This document shows, in pieces, positions 1-6,498 of a stretch of 38,384 nucleotides of DNA. The notes beneath the pieces are model-generated. The model did no database searches. It was given only the letters and a program-made list of their open reading frames with translations, and was not told the DNA's origin. The translations under genes were made by a program, and so were the position numbers. Source of the stretch: a bacterium (lineage in GTDB: Bacteria; Patescibacteriota; Minisyncoccia; Minisyncoccales; UBA1441); NCBI GenBank assembly GCA_029559515.1, contig JAKQBO010000009.1, positions 1 through 38,384 on the forward strand, in the 5' to 3' direction. Numbering within the stretch: position 1 is the stretch's first letter; the number at the start of each line of letters is the position of its first letter.

Positions 1-72
1 GTGGAGTTAGAGGGAATCGAACCCTCATCTCGGCCATGCGAAGGCCGCGCTCGGCCATTGAGCTATAACCCC
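1..72 (-). tRNA. tRNA-Ala (anticodon CGC), 3' end cut by window edge
   Basis: Reading the minus strand from base 72 gives a full cloverleaf: acceptor GGGGTTA pairing with TAACTCC (one G-T), D stem GCTC/GAGC, anticodon stem CGGCC/GGCCG with loop TTCGCAT, and T stem GAGGG/CCCTC with loop TTCGATT. The anticodon CGC reads the alanine codon GCG. Discriminator A is at base 2 and base 1 supplies a C, so an encoded CCA tail is possible but leaves the window. The gene starts only 6 nt after the DUF1858 stop codon, so it is probably made from the same transcript. Confidence 0.93.
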
Positions 73-78
73 TAATAA

Positions 79-291
79 TTATGATTTTTTGTTCAGCTCC
101 GCCAGCAGATCCGATAAAGGCAGGCCGTACCGTTCGGCCACCTGTCCCAAGGATAGTTGGCTGATTTCGTAAGCCGCCAGAGGACAGCTGAGGCAGGGCA
201 GTTGATAGCGGGCTAAAATCTCTGCCGCTCCGGGACGATCGAGAATTTTGGCTAAATTCGTTTCTGCGGTAATTTTTTTCATCTTGGCCAT
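79..291 (-). CDS. DUF1858 domain protein with CxxC motif
   Basis: A protein of about 70 residues matching the small DUF1858 family, often found alone or fused to redox proteins. The pattern seen is 'ITAETNLAKIL', a middle 'YQLPCLSCPLA' with the CxxC pair, and an end 'LLAELN', all typical. The exact cellular role of the family is poorly known; a thiol-redox or metal-linked function is suggested by the CxxC. The ORF track starts at 375, but I prefer ATG 291 (MAKMKK): homology begins right after it, and an extended -10 (TGCTATCTT) ends 9 nt upstream, which fits a leaderless message. The longer version would also overlap the divergent neighbour. tRNA-Ala follows 6 nt after the stop. The neighbour across the divergent gap is a DsbD/CcdA-like protein, which may be a functional link. 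Confidence 0.8.
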   Translation of the reverse strand: MAKMKKITAETNLAKILDRPGAAEILARYQLPCLSCPLAAYEISQLSLGQVAERYGLPLSDLLAELNKKS

Positions 292-300
292 ACTACACTT

Positions 301-309
301 AAGATAGCA
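301..309 (-). promoter_or_regulatory. Extended -10 promoter of the DUF1858 gene
   Basis: The minus strand reads TG-C-TATCTT, an extended -10 element, ending 9 nt before ATG 291. No convincing -35 is seen. The predicted transcription start falls within a few nt of the ATG, so the message should be leaderless or nearly so. Confidence 0.5.
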
Positions 310-330
310 CAAAAGGCTATTTTCGGCCAT

Positions 331-359
331 TTGCTCCGGCCAAGACAATGGGATACAAT
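331..359 (+). promoter_or_regulatory. Promoter of the DsbD/CcdA-like gene
   Basis: TTGCTC (331-336), a 17 bp spacer and TACAAT (354-359). The -10 ends 8 nt before ATG 368. The -35 matches at only three positions. The placement again predicts a near-leaderless transcript. It is divergent from the DUF1858 promoter. Confidence 0.45.
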
Positions 360-367
360 CAGGGATC

Positions 368-1291
368 ATGAACAAGATAATTTACCTGGGAATGGTTATT
401 TTAGCCTTTGGTTTGCTTGGCGCCGGCCCAGCTTCAGCCGAAACAGTTACTGATGTACCGCTCTTTAGCAAGCTCGACCCCGAATCAGCTTCAATGTTGG
501 CAACCACGATTGTCCTTGGTTTTGTAGACGGGCTTAACCCATACTCTCTCTGGGGGCTGGTTTTTCTCTTAGGAATCGTCATGACTGCCGGCTCTCGCTC
601 CCGGGCAGTCATTGTCGGGCTAACCTATTTAGTAGTTGTTGGCCTGACCTACGGCCTGATGACCGTCGGCTTTTTGAATGTTTTTTCTCGCTTCTCTCAT
701 CAGTATCTGCTCCAGGTCATTGTCGGCCTGGTAGCCATGGTTTTTGCTTTAATTAATATTTATGATTATTTCCGCGGCCGGGACAAGTCAACCTTGGTGG
801 CTCCCAAAAGACAGTCTCGACTGCGCCAAAGAATCCAAAAAGTTATGAGCCCGACCAACGGCATCGGCACTCTGATTATCGGAACGGTGGTGGTGGCTTT
901 AGGGATGACAATTCTTGAATTCCCCCTAAGCTTTTCCACGCCTCTAATCTGGACTAATATTATAGCTCGGCATCAAGTTAACTTGCTCGTCTTCCTTCTG
1001 CTGTTGCTAGTATATCTACTGATTTATCTATTCGATGAATTCATTGTTTTCTTTTCAATCATCTTTGCCTTGGGCAAAAATAAGTCCCACCAAAATAGAG
1101 AGTCGGCTCTAAAGTTAATCGGTGGAACCGTTATCTTCTTTTTGGCCATTGCTTTAATTATGGATCTAGAACTCCTGAACACTTTGACCGGATCATTGCT
1201 CCTCTTTGGCTTAGCCTTAGCCGTTTCTTTTTCGATTCTAATAATTTTTCCCGATCGCCGAAAAAAGCTTGAGATTAAGAGCTCCACTTAA
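368..1291 (+). CDS. DsbD/CcdA-like polytopic membrane protein lacking the redox cysteines
   Basis: A 307-residue protein with a signal-like N-terminus (to about residue 25) and about six to seven membrane segments. The stretch 'GFVDGLNPYSLWGLVFLL' followed by 'SRSRAVIVGLTYLVVVG' resembles the cytochrome c biogenesis/DsbD transmembrane family, where the first motif normally reads NPC. The second motif, 'LEFPLSFSTPLIWTNII', lines up with the usual segment that holds the second cysteine near a GFP. Both cysteines are replaced here (Tyr, and Pro or Leu), so thiol electron transfer by this route is unlikely. The protein is probably in the cytoplasmic membrane. Its last 17 bp overlap the 3' end of the convergent ATPase gene. 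Family assignment comes from recalled motifs, so confidence is moderate; it could also be a transporter derived from the LysE/DsbD fold. Confidence 0.6.
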   Translation: MNKIIYLGMVILAFGLLGAGPASAETVTDVPLFSKLDPESASMLATTIVLGFVDGLNPYSLWGLVFLLGIVMTAGSRSRAVIVGLTYLVVVGLTYGLMTVGFLNVFSRFSHQYLLQVIVGLVAMVFALINIYDYFRGRDKSTLVAPKRQSRLRQRIQKVMSPTNGIGTLIIGTVVVALGMTILEFPLSFSTPLIWTNIIARHQVNLLVFLLLLLVYLLIYLFDEFIVFFSIIFALGKNKSHQNRESALKLIGGTVIFFLAIALIMDLELLNTLTGSLLLFGLALAVSFSILIIFPDRRKKLEIKSST

Positions 1292-3956
1292 GTTTCACTC
1301 GGACTGTTATCATTTTCCTGATTTCTTCACCGATTATGACTGTGGCCGCCAAGCTAATGGCCATCAACCATTCGCTTAGAGTCAGGGATGTTGTCCGGAA
1401 AACTGCCTGCATCCAAGGGTTATAGACTACCAGCATCTGAAGCGGAATAACGGCGAGCATGACTCCAAGCAACCAGCGATTGCTTAATGGGTTCAGCTGA
1501 AAAATTGATTTGTTTTGGCTACGGCAATTCCAAGCATTAAACCACTGAGAAATAGCCATCGTTGTTAAGGCCAGAGTCTGGGCTTTAGCTAAATCAAAAT
1601 CAGCAAAATTAGAGTATTGGCTAAAAAGCCAGAGCGTTCCGAGCATCATTGGAACTGACATTAGTAATATTCTCAGGCCCATCAGTGAATCAACCAAGTG
1701 CTGCTTGGTTTTTCTAGACTTGGCCTTAAGGAGGCCCTCTGCCTTTGGCTCAAAGGCCAGGGCCACATCCAGGGAACCGTCGGTTACCACATTCAACCAG
1801 ATGATCTGAGCGGCGGTCAGCGGTAGTGGCAGACGCAGCAAGAAGGCAGCTGAAATAAGCAAAATTTCTCCGGCCGAAGTGGCAAAAAGATACAGAATAA
1901 CTCTTTTGATGCTCTGATAAATTCCCCGGCCTTCTTCCACCGCGGCAACAATACTTTCTAGATTATCATCGAGCAAGATAATGTCCGAGGCCTCTTTAGC
2001 CACTTCGGTTCCCAGCCGTCCCATAGCTACCCCTAGGTCGGCGGCCATCAGAGAGGGAGCGTCATTAACTCCGTCTCCGGTCATGGCAACAACTTCTTTT
2101 CTTCGGCGATAAGCCTTGACAATCCTGAGTTTATGCTTCGGAGTCACCCGGGCAAAGACACTCACCCGGTTCAGTTTCATTTCCAGTTCTTCATCTGACA
2201 TTTGGTCGAGCTCGGAGCCGCTTAAGCTCCGGTCTCCTTCAAGGAAGATATTTGCTTCCCGGGCGACCGCCCGGGCCGCCGCCTCGTAGTCTCCGGTAAT
2301 CATAGCAACTTTAAGCCCGGCCGCCTGTAGCTTCCTGACTGCCCGGGCCGCTTCCGGTCTTATTGCATCTCTCATTCCACAGAAACCCAGAAAATTAAGC
2401 TTCGGTAAATTCTTGGAATCTACCGATCCGCTAACTTCCCTCTCGGCAAAGGCCAGAACGCGCAAACCGTCTTCAGCCATCGCTTCAAAGATTTGTTTCA
2501 GCTCTGCCTTTCTTTCAGCTGTCAGCTGTAGCCGCTTATCTTCTTTTTGCCACCCTGAGCAGAAATCTACCACTATCTCCGGAGCCCCAACCACGATTAA
2601 GGTTTTTCTATCGCCTTCTTGAAAGACGGCGGCCTGGTACTTGGCTTGATAGTCGAAAGGCATTCTTTGAATCACCGGCTTTTCTTTTAAAAGATCTTCC
2701 CGCCTAACTCCCATTTTCTGAGCCAAAACTTGCAGAGCAGCTTCAGTGGGATCACCGGCCACGCGCCAACGATCCTCTTCCTCCAAGTAGGCTAGACGGG
2801 CCGAACCAGCAAAGGCAGCCGCCTGGGCTACCCGGAACAGCTCCGGCCATCTCTTTTCATCAGCCGGATGATCATTAAACAGAACCCGACCCTCGGGCTG
2901 GTAGCCGACTCCGGTAACCCGGAAGTGTTGGCCACTAACGTAAAGCTCTCGAACCACCAGCTCGTTTTTAGTAATGGTCCCAGTTTTATCAATAGCGATA
3001 ACATGAGCTTCGCCCAGGGATTCAACTGCCTGTAGTCTTTTAACCAGGACATTTCTTTTGCCCATTCGCCAGACTCCAGTTGCTAAAACCAAGGTAATTA
3101 CAACAGGTAACCCTTCCGGGATGACAGAAACAGCAATCGCAACAATCACCTCAAATGTCTCTAACATGTTTCGGCCGGTCAGCCAGGCAAAGGAAAAGAG
3201 GCCGGCAGCTACCACGGCAAAAGCGACAATAATCAAATGGGACAGCTTCTTGATGTTGTCCTTTAATGGTGAAGTGGTGTCGATTGCGGCAATCTCTTGT
3301 GATACCTGGCCAATGGCCGTGTTGACGCCCGTACCGACAACCACCGCCCGACCGACACCGGCCAGAACATAGGTCCCTTTAAAAACCATGTTCATCTGAT
3401 CAGCCAAAACAGCCTCACCCTTTATTGCTTCAGCCTTTTTATAGATCGGATGAGATTTTCCGGTCAGGGCGGCCTCGTCGATTCTGACTTGATGAGATTC
3501 AATTACTCGAGCATCGGCAGGAATCTTTTCGCCTTCCTGAAGCACAATAATGTCGCCCGGCACAATTTCTTTATCCGCAACAATTAGTTCCCGGCCTTCC
3601 CTGATAACCGTAGTATTGGTTTCCACAAATTTCTTCAGGGCCGTCAGGGCATTCTGAGCTTTTCCCTCCTGAACGGTGCCGATAACAGCGTTGAAGGTCA
3701 GCACCGCCAAAACAATTAGCCCGTCAATATAGTCGCCCAATAAAAAGAAAACTAGGCCGGCGCCCAAGAGAACGTAAATGAGCGGACTTCTGAACTGATG
3801 CCAGAAAATAGTCAATAGGCTGTCGACTTTAGCCTCGGGAAGCTTATTCGGACCAACCTGGCTGATTCTTTCTTTAACCTCTTGCTCCTTTAAGCCAGAA
3901 AGCCGACTATCAAGCTTCTGAATGACCTCATCTGGGCTGAGGTTGTACCAGTTCAT
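1275..3956 (-). CDS. P-type (P2-like) cation-transporting ATPase, probably Ca2+
   Basis: An 893-residue membrane ATPase with the full P2 layout: an N-terminal cation ATPase domain ('PNKLPEAK'), actuator domain, phosphorylation motif DKTGT (Asp near residue 323), hinge 'TGDGVNDAPSL', and about ten membrane segments. Membrane segment 4 has 'IPEGLP', segment 5 has 'SAGEILLI' and segment 6 has 'WLNVVTDGS'. By comparison with SERCA, the site II ligands (Glu in PEGL, Asn and Asp in NVVTD) are kept, while the segment 5 Asn of site I is replaced. Ca2+ or Mn2+ export is therefore the best guess. Oddity: the actuator TGES loop reads TGKS (codon AAA), losing the Glu needed for dephosphorylation in studied members. 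No clear Shine-Dalgarno site; a TATAAC box lies 20 nt upstream at the end of tRNA-Pro. Confidence 0.88.
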   Translation of the reverse strand: MNWYNLSPDEVIQKLDSRLSGLKEQEVKERISQVGPNKLPEAKVDSLLTIFWHQFRSPLIYVLLGAGLVFFLLGDYIDGLIVLAVLTFNAVIGTVQEGKAQNALTALKKFVETNTTVIREGRELIVADKEIVPGDIIVLQEGEKIPADARVIESHQVRIDEAALTGKSHPIYKKAEAIKGEAVLADQMNMVFKGTYVLAGVGRAVVVGTGVNTAIGQVSQEIAAIDTTSPLKDNIKKLSHLIIVAFAVVAAGLFSFAWLTGRNMLETFEVIVAIAVSVIPEGLPVVITLVLATGVWRMGKRNVLVKRLQAVESLGEAHVIAIDKTGTITKNELVVRELYVSGQHFRVTGVGYQPEGRVLFNDHPADEKRWPELFRVAQAAAFAGSARLAYLEEEDRWRVAGDPTEAALQVLAQKMGVRREDLLKEKPVIQRMPFDYQAKYQAAVFQEGDRKTLIVVGAPEIVVDFCSGWQKEDKRLQLTAERKAELKQIFEAMAEDGLRVLAFAEREVSGSVDSKNLPKLNFLGFCGMRDAIRPEAARAVRKLQAAGLKVAMITGDYEAAARAVAREANIFLEGDRSLSGSELDQMSDEELEMKLNRVSVFARVTPKHKLRIVKAYRRRKEVVAMTGDGVNDAPSLMAADLGVAMGRLGTEVAKEASDIILLDDNLESIVAAVEEGRGIYQSIKRVILYLFATSAGEILLISAAFLLRLPLPLTAAQIIWLNVVTDGSLDVALAFEPKAEGLLKAKSRKTKQHLVDSLMGLRILLMSVPMMLGTLWLFSQYSNFADFDLAKAQTLALTTMAISQWFNAWNCRSQNKSIFQLNPLSNRWLLGVMLAVIPLQMLVVYNPWMQAVFRTTSLTLSEWLMAISLAATVIIGEEIRKMITVRVKLKWSS

Positions 3957-3989
3957 CTTAAACGTTTTTGCTAATTGTTATAAACACAG

Positions 3990-4060
3990 TCGGGACACCG
4001 AGATTCGAACTCGGACCAGAGCCACCCGAAGGCCCCGTGCTGCCATTACACCATGCCCCG
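3990..4060 (-). tRNA. tRNA-Pro (anticodon CGG)
   Basis: The minus strand from 4060 folds with acceptor CGGGGCA/TGTCCCG, D stem GTGT/GCAC, anticodon stem GGGCC/GGCTC with loop TTCGGGT, and T stem CCGAG/CTCGG with loop TTCGAAT. The anticodon is CGG, and the C1-G72 pair is typical of bacterial tRNA-Pro. The discriminator A is followed by CTG, so CCA is not encoded and must be added. The first base lies directly next to the stop codon of the CCA-adding enzyme gene (4061), so both are probably cut from one transcript. Confidence 0.93.
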
Positions 4061-5518
4061 TTATTTGACATAAAACTTTTCTCGGATCGAAAGATCTTCT
4101 TCTTGCCTCACCTTATCTATTTCTTGCTTTGATTTTTCCGCCTGTTCCATCAGCTTTTCATCTGAAAGCTGGCCGAGCCTTCTGACTTCCTCAAGCAAAA
4201 TTTCTTTTTTATTTTTCTTCGGATCTTCTAAAACCTGCTCTAATAGAATATGCAAGACCTGACCAATCTTGGGTCCGGGTTTGATGTCTAAAGCCTGCAT
4301 AATGTCATAGCCGTTGACGGCCAGCATCTCGGTTGAGATCGGATCCTGAGCCAGGTGTTCAACCATATACTCCAGGTGCCGAAGCTTATAGGGCTTAGCC
4401 TTGGGCACTCCTGAACCGATTCGGTCGGCCATGCGGACCTGGATCAGGTCGGGGATGTTTTCCAAACCAACCCGGCGAATCAGCTTTCGCACCGAGGACT
4501 CGCCAACTTCGTCAACATTATAGTAGAAAAGATGATAACGAACCAGTCTGACCACTTGCCTGATGTCCTGACTTGGAAATCTCAGGCGTTTCATTATCTT
4601 TTCGGTCATATTAGCCCCAACTACCTCGTGGTTGTAAAAAGTCGCCTCTGCTCCTTGGCCGCTTTTTGTCTTTGGCTTGGCAACGTCATGCAATAAAGCC
4701 GCTAGGCGAACATGAAGATTAAACCCTTGCTCGGCCGCATAGCGCAGCGAGCGGATTGAATGCTCATAAACATTGTAAATATGGTGTTTGTTTTGATCAA
4801 CATCATATCCTTCTTCTAGCTCGGGGATGATATAACGCAGCAATCCAACTTGCCTCAAAAGGTCAACTCCTTCAGCGGCACGGACGCTCATAATAATTTT
4901 AACTAATTCGTCTCGAATTCTTTCCGCCGAAATGTTTTTCAACAGATGAGCCTGTTTTTGGATGGCCTGAATGGTTTTAAATTCAATTTCAAAATCTAGT
5001 GTTGTTGCTAGCCGGACAGCTCTCATCATGCGCAGAGCGTCTTCGTTAAAGCGTTCATCGGGTTGGCCAACGGCTCTGATAATATGATCGGCCAAGTCCT
5101 GCTGCCCTTCAAAGGGGTCAACTAATATTGTTTTGTCGTCTTTAACTTCTAAAGCAATGGCGTTGATGGTAAAGTCGCGCCGAGCCAAGTCCTCTTGTAA
5201 ACTGTCAATGAAATCAATCTTGCTCGGATGGCGTTGGTCGCGGTAGTCTCTTTCAATTCGGTAAGGCATAACCTGAATCTCCTTCAGGCTGCTCTCGGAA
5301 CTGCCGGTTAAGACCGTGACCATGCCAAAATTATTATCAATAAAGTGCTTTTTAAATAATTTGGTAATCTCCGGCGGCCGGGCATTGGTCGTCACATCCC
5401 AATCATTGGGTTTTTGATCCAGAATTAAATCCCGAACACAGCCGCCGACCAAGTAAGCCTCGTAGCCGGATTTCTTTAAAGTGGCCACAACTTCTTTTAC
5501 TTCTTTAGGAATAGTCAT
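4061..5518 (-). CDS. cca: CCA-adding tRNA nucleotidyltransferase (class II) with HD domain
   Basis: A 485-residue enzyme that builds or repairs the CCA end of tRNAs, including the neighbouring tRNA-Pro, which lacks an encoded CCA. The N-terminal polymerase-beta-like head has 'YLVGGCVRDLILD' and the catalytic 'NDWDVTT' aspartates; 'RRDFTINAIA' and 'DPFEGQQDL' follow, then the RNA-binding domain 'ALRMMRAVRLA'. A C-terminal HD domain carries 'LAALLHDVAKP' near residue 250, as in bacterial enzymes with phosphohydrolase activity. The C-terminus ends in a charged helix. A clear promoter (TTGAAA, 17 bp, TAGAAT) ends 6 nt before the ATG, so the message is probably leaderless. The stop codon abuts tRNA-Pro. 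Confidence 0.93.
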   Translation of the reverse strand: MTIPKEVKEVVATLKKSGYEAYLVGGCVRDLILDQKPNDWDVTTNARPPEITKLFKKHFIDNNFGMVTVLTGSSESSLKEIQVMPYRIERDYRDQRHPSKIDFIDSLQEDLARRDFTINAIALEVKDDKTILVDPFEGQQDLADHIIRAVGQPDERFNEDALRMMRAVRLATTLDFEIEFKTIQAIQKQAHLLKNISAERIRDELVKIIMSVRAAEGVDLLRQVGLLRYIIPELEEGYDVDQNKHHIYNVYEHSIRSLRYAAEQGFNLHVRLAALLHDVAKPKTKSGQGAEATFYNHEVVGANMTEKIMKRLRFPSQDIRQVVRLVRYHLFYYNVDEVGESSVRKLIRRVGLENIPDLIQVRMADRIGSGVPKAKPYKLRHLEYMVEHLAQDPISTEMLAVNGYDIMQALDIKPGPKIGQVLHILLEQVLEDPKKNKKEILLEEVRRLGQLSDEKLMEQAEKSKQEIDKVRQEEDLSIREKFYVK

Positions 5519-5524
5519 GGCTTT

Positions 5525-5553
5525 ATTCTAACGGAATCGTCCCGGGCTTTCAA
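5525..5553 (-). promoter_or_regulatory. Promoter of cca (leaderless)
   Basis: On the minus strand: TTGAAA (5548-5553), a 17 bp spacer and TAGAAT (5525-5530). Only AAAGCC separates the -10 from ATG 5518, so transcription should start at or next to the ATG. Its -35 box directly abuts the -35 box of the divergent tRNA promoter. Confidence 0.72.
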
Positions 5554-5582
5554 TTGACCTATGGGAGTTTTTATGATTAAAT
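5554..5582 (+). promoter_or_regulatory. Promoter of the tRNA-Arg/tRNA-Lys/rpsO/pnp operon
   Basis: TTGACC (5554-5559), a 17 bp spacer and TTAAAT (5577-5582) preceded by TG one base before, forming an extended -10. It lies 12 nt before tRNA-Arg. No other convincing promoter is seen before rpsO, so it may drive the whole operon. Confidence 0.68.
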
Positions 5583-5594
5583 GGCCCTAGCTCG

Positions 5595-5668
5595 GCGCCC
5601 GTAGCTCAATCGGATAGAGTGAATGCCTTCGAAGCATTAGGTTGCAGGTTCGAGTCCTGCCGGGCGCA
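5595..5668 (+). tRNA. tRNA-Arg (anticodon TCG)
   Basis: Acceptor GCGCCCG/CGGGCGC, D stem GCTC/GAGT, anticodon stem AATGC/GCATT with loop CTTCGAA, and T stem GCAGG/CCTGC with loop TTCGAGT. The anticodon TCG reads CGA and, by wobble, other CGN arginine codons. The discriminator A is followed by CTT, so CCA is not encoded. Confidence 0.94.
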
Positions 5669-5682
5669 CTTATCGTTGCCCA

Positions 5683-5754
5683 GCCCCCATAACTCAACGG
5701 TAGAGTAGCTGCCTCTTAAGCAGTAAGTTCTAGGTTCGAATCCTAGTGGGGGCA
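5683..5754 (+). tRNA. tRNA-Lys (anticodon CTT)
   Basis: Acceptor GCCCCCA/TGGGGGC, D stem ACTC/GAGT, anticodon stem GCTGC/GCAGT with loop CTCTTAA, and T stem CTAGG/CCTAG with loop TTCGAAT. The anticodon CTT reads AAG. CCA is not encoded (A then CTA). It lies 14 nt after tRNA-Arg and 19 nt before rpsO. Confidence 0.93.
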
Positions 5755-5773
5755 CTAATTAATCATTAAGTAT

Positions 5774-5968
5774 ATGAGTGAAGACTCTGAAAAGAAAAAT
5801 CCAGATACTGGATCGGCTGAAGCCCAGATCGAAGCCATAAATCAACGCCTAGAAAAGCTGTCCCAGCACTTTGAGAAACACCCCAAAGACAAACATTCGC
5901 GGCGTGGCTTATTAGCCTTGATTAATCGGCGACGCCGGAATTTGGAGTATCTTAAAAAAGACAAATGA
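5774..5968 (+). CDS. rpsO: Ribosomal protein S15, shortened
   Basis: A 64-residue version of S15, the 30S protein that binds the central domain of 16S rRNA and helps start platform assembly. The core is clear: 'DTGSAEAQI', then 'HFEKHPKDKHSRRGLLALI' with the conserved rRNA-binding HSRRGL, then 'RRRRNLEYL'. Typical bacterial S15 is about 89 residues. Here about ten N-terminal residues and the last helix (about 18-20 residues) are missing. The gene has no Shine-Dalgarno site and begins 19 nt after tRNA-Lys. Its TGA stop overlaps the next ATG (ATGA). The rpsO-pnp order is a classic bacterial arrangement, with one gene inserted between them here. Confidence 0.9.
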   Translation: MSEDSEKKNPDTGSAEAQIEAINQRLEKLSQHFEKHPKDKHSRRGLLALINRRRRNLEYLKKDK

Positions 5969-6495
5969 AAAAATCAAAAGAACAGCGCGTCGGGGTGTTT
6001 ATCGACGTCCAGAACCTTTATCACACCGCCAAAAATATCTATAAAACTCGAGTTGATTTTGGCCAAATCCTAAAAGAGGCCATTGACGGACGAAAGCTGA
6101 TTCGGGCTTTCGCTTATGTTATTCGAACTAAGGGCGGTGAAGAGAAGGCTTTCTTTGACGCCTTGAGCCAACTCGGTATTGAAACCCGGGTCAAAGACCT
6201 TAAGGAGTTTTACAGTGGCGTCAAGAAGGCCAACTGGGATGTCGGCCTGGCCGTTGATGCAATCCGAGTCGGCCCTGGAGTAGATGTAGTTGTGATCGTC
6301 TCCGGAGACGGAGACTTCGCTCCCCTGGTTGAATATTTAAAAAACCGGGGCAAGCGAGTAGAAGTGGTTGCTTTTGGAAAAACTACCGCTCAGGAATTAA
6401 TTGAAGTGGCTGATGAATTTATTAATCTCGACCAAAACTCAGGACACTTTCTAATGAAAGAGAAGTTCTACAGCCGTCTGATAAAAAATCAATAA
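5965..6495 (+). CDS. NYN-domain (LabA/DUF88-like, PIN-fold) putative ribonuclease
   Basis: A 176-residue single-domain protein. Acidic residues typical of the NYN branch of PIN-fold nucleases are in place: 'VFIDVQNLY' near the N-terminus, 'NWDVGLAVDAI' in the middle and 'VSGDGDFAPLVEYL' later, ending with 'VVAFG' and a helix. Family members are metal-dependent RNases or RNA-binding proteins; the substrate here is unknown. It overlaps rpsO by 4 nt and is followed by pnp after 3 nt. Being between a ribosomal protein and polynucleotide phosphorylase suggests a role in RNA processing or decay, which is inference. It is expected in the cytoplasm. Confidence 0.85.
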   Translation: MKKSKEQRVGVFIDVQNLYHTAKNIYKTRVDFGQILKEAIDGRKLIRAFAYVIRTKGGEEKAFFDALSQLGIETRVKDLKEFYSGVKKANWDVGLAVDAIRVGPGVDVVVIVSGDGDFAPLVEYLKNRGKRVEVVAFGKTTAQELIEVADEFINLDQNSGHFLMKEKFYSRLIKNQ

Positions 6496-6498
6496 AAT

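Noticed and set aside
3058-3372. Plus-strand 104-residue ORF
   Set aside because: It lies inside the P-type ATPase gene with no family features or promoter.
3977-3982. TATAAC as an ATPase promoter
   Set aside because: There is no -35 or TGn extension and it lies against the tRNA-Pro 3' end; kept only as a remark in the ATPase entry.
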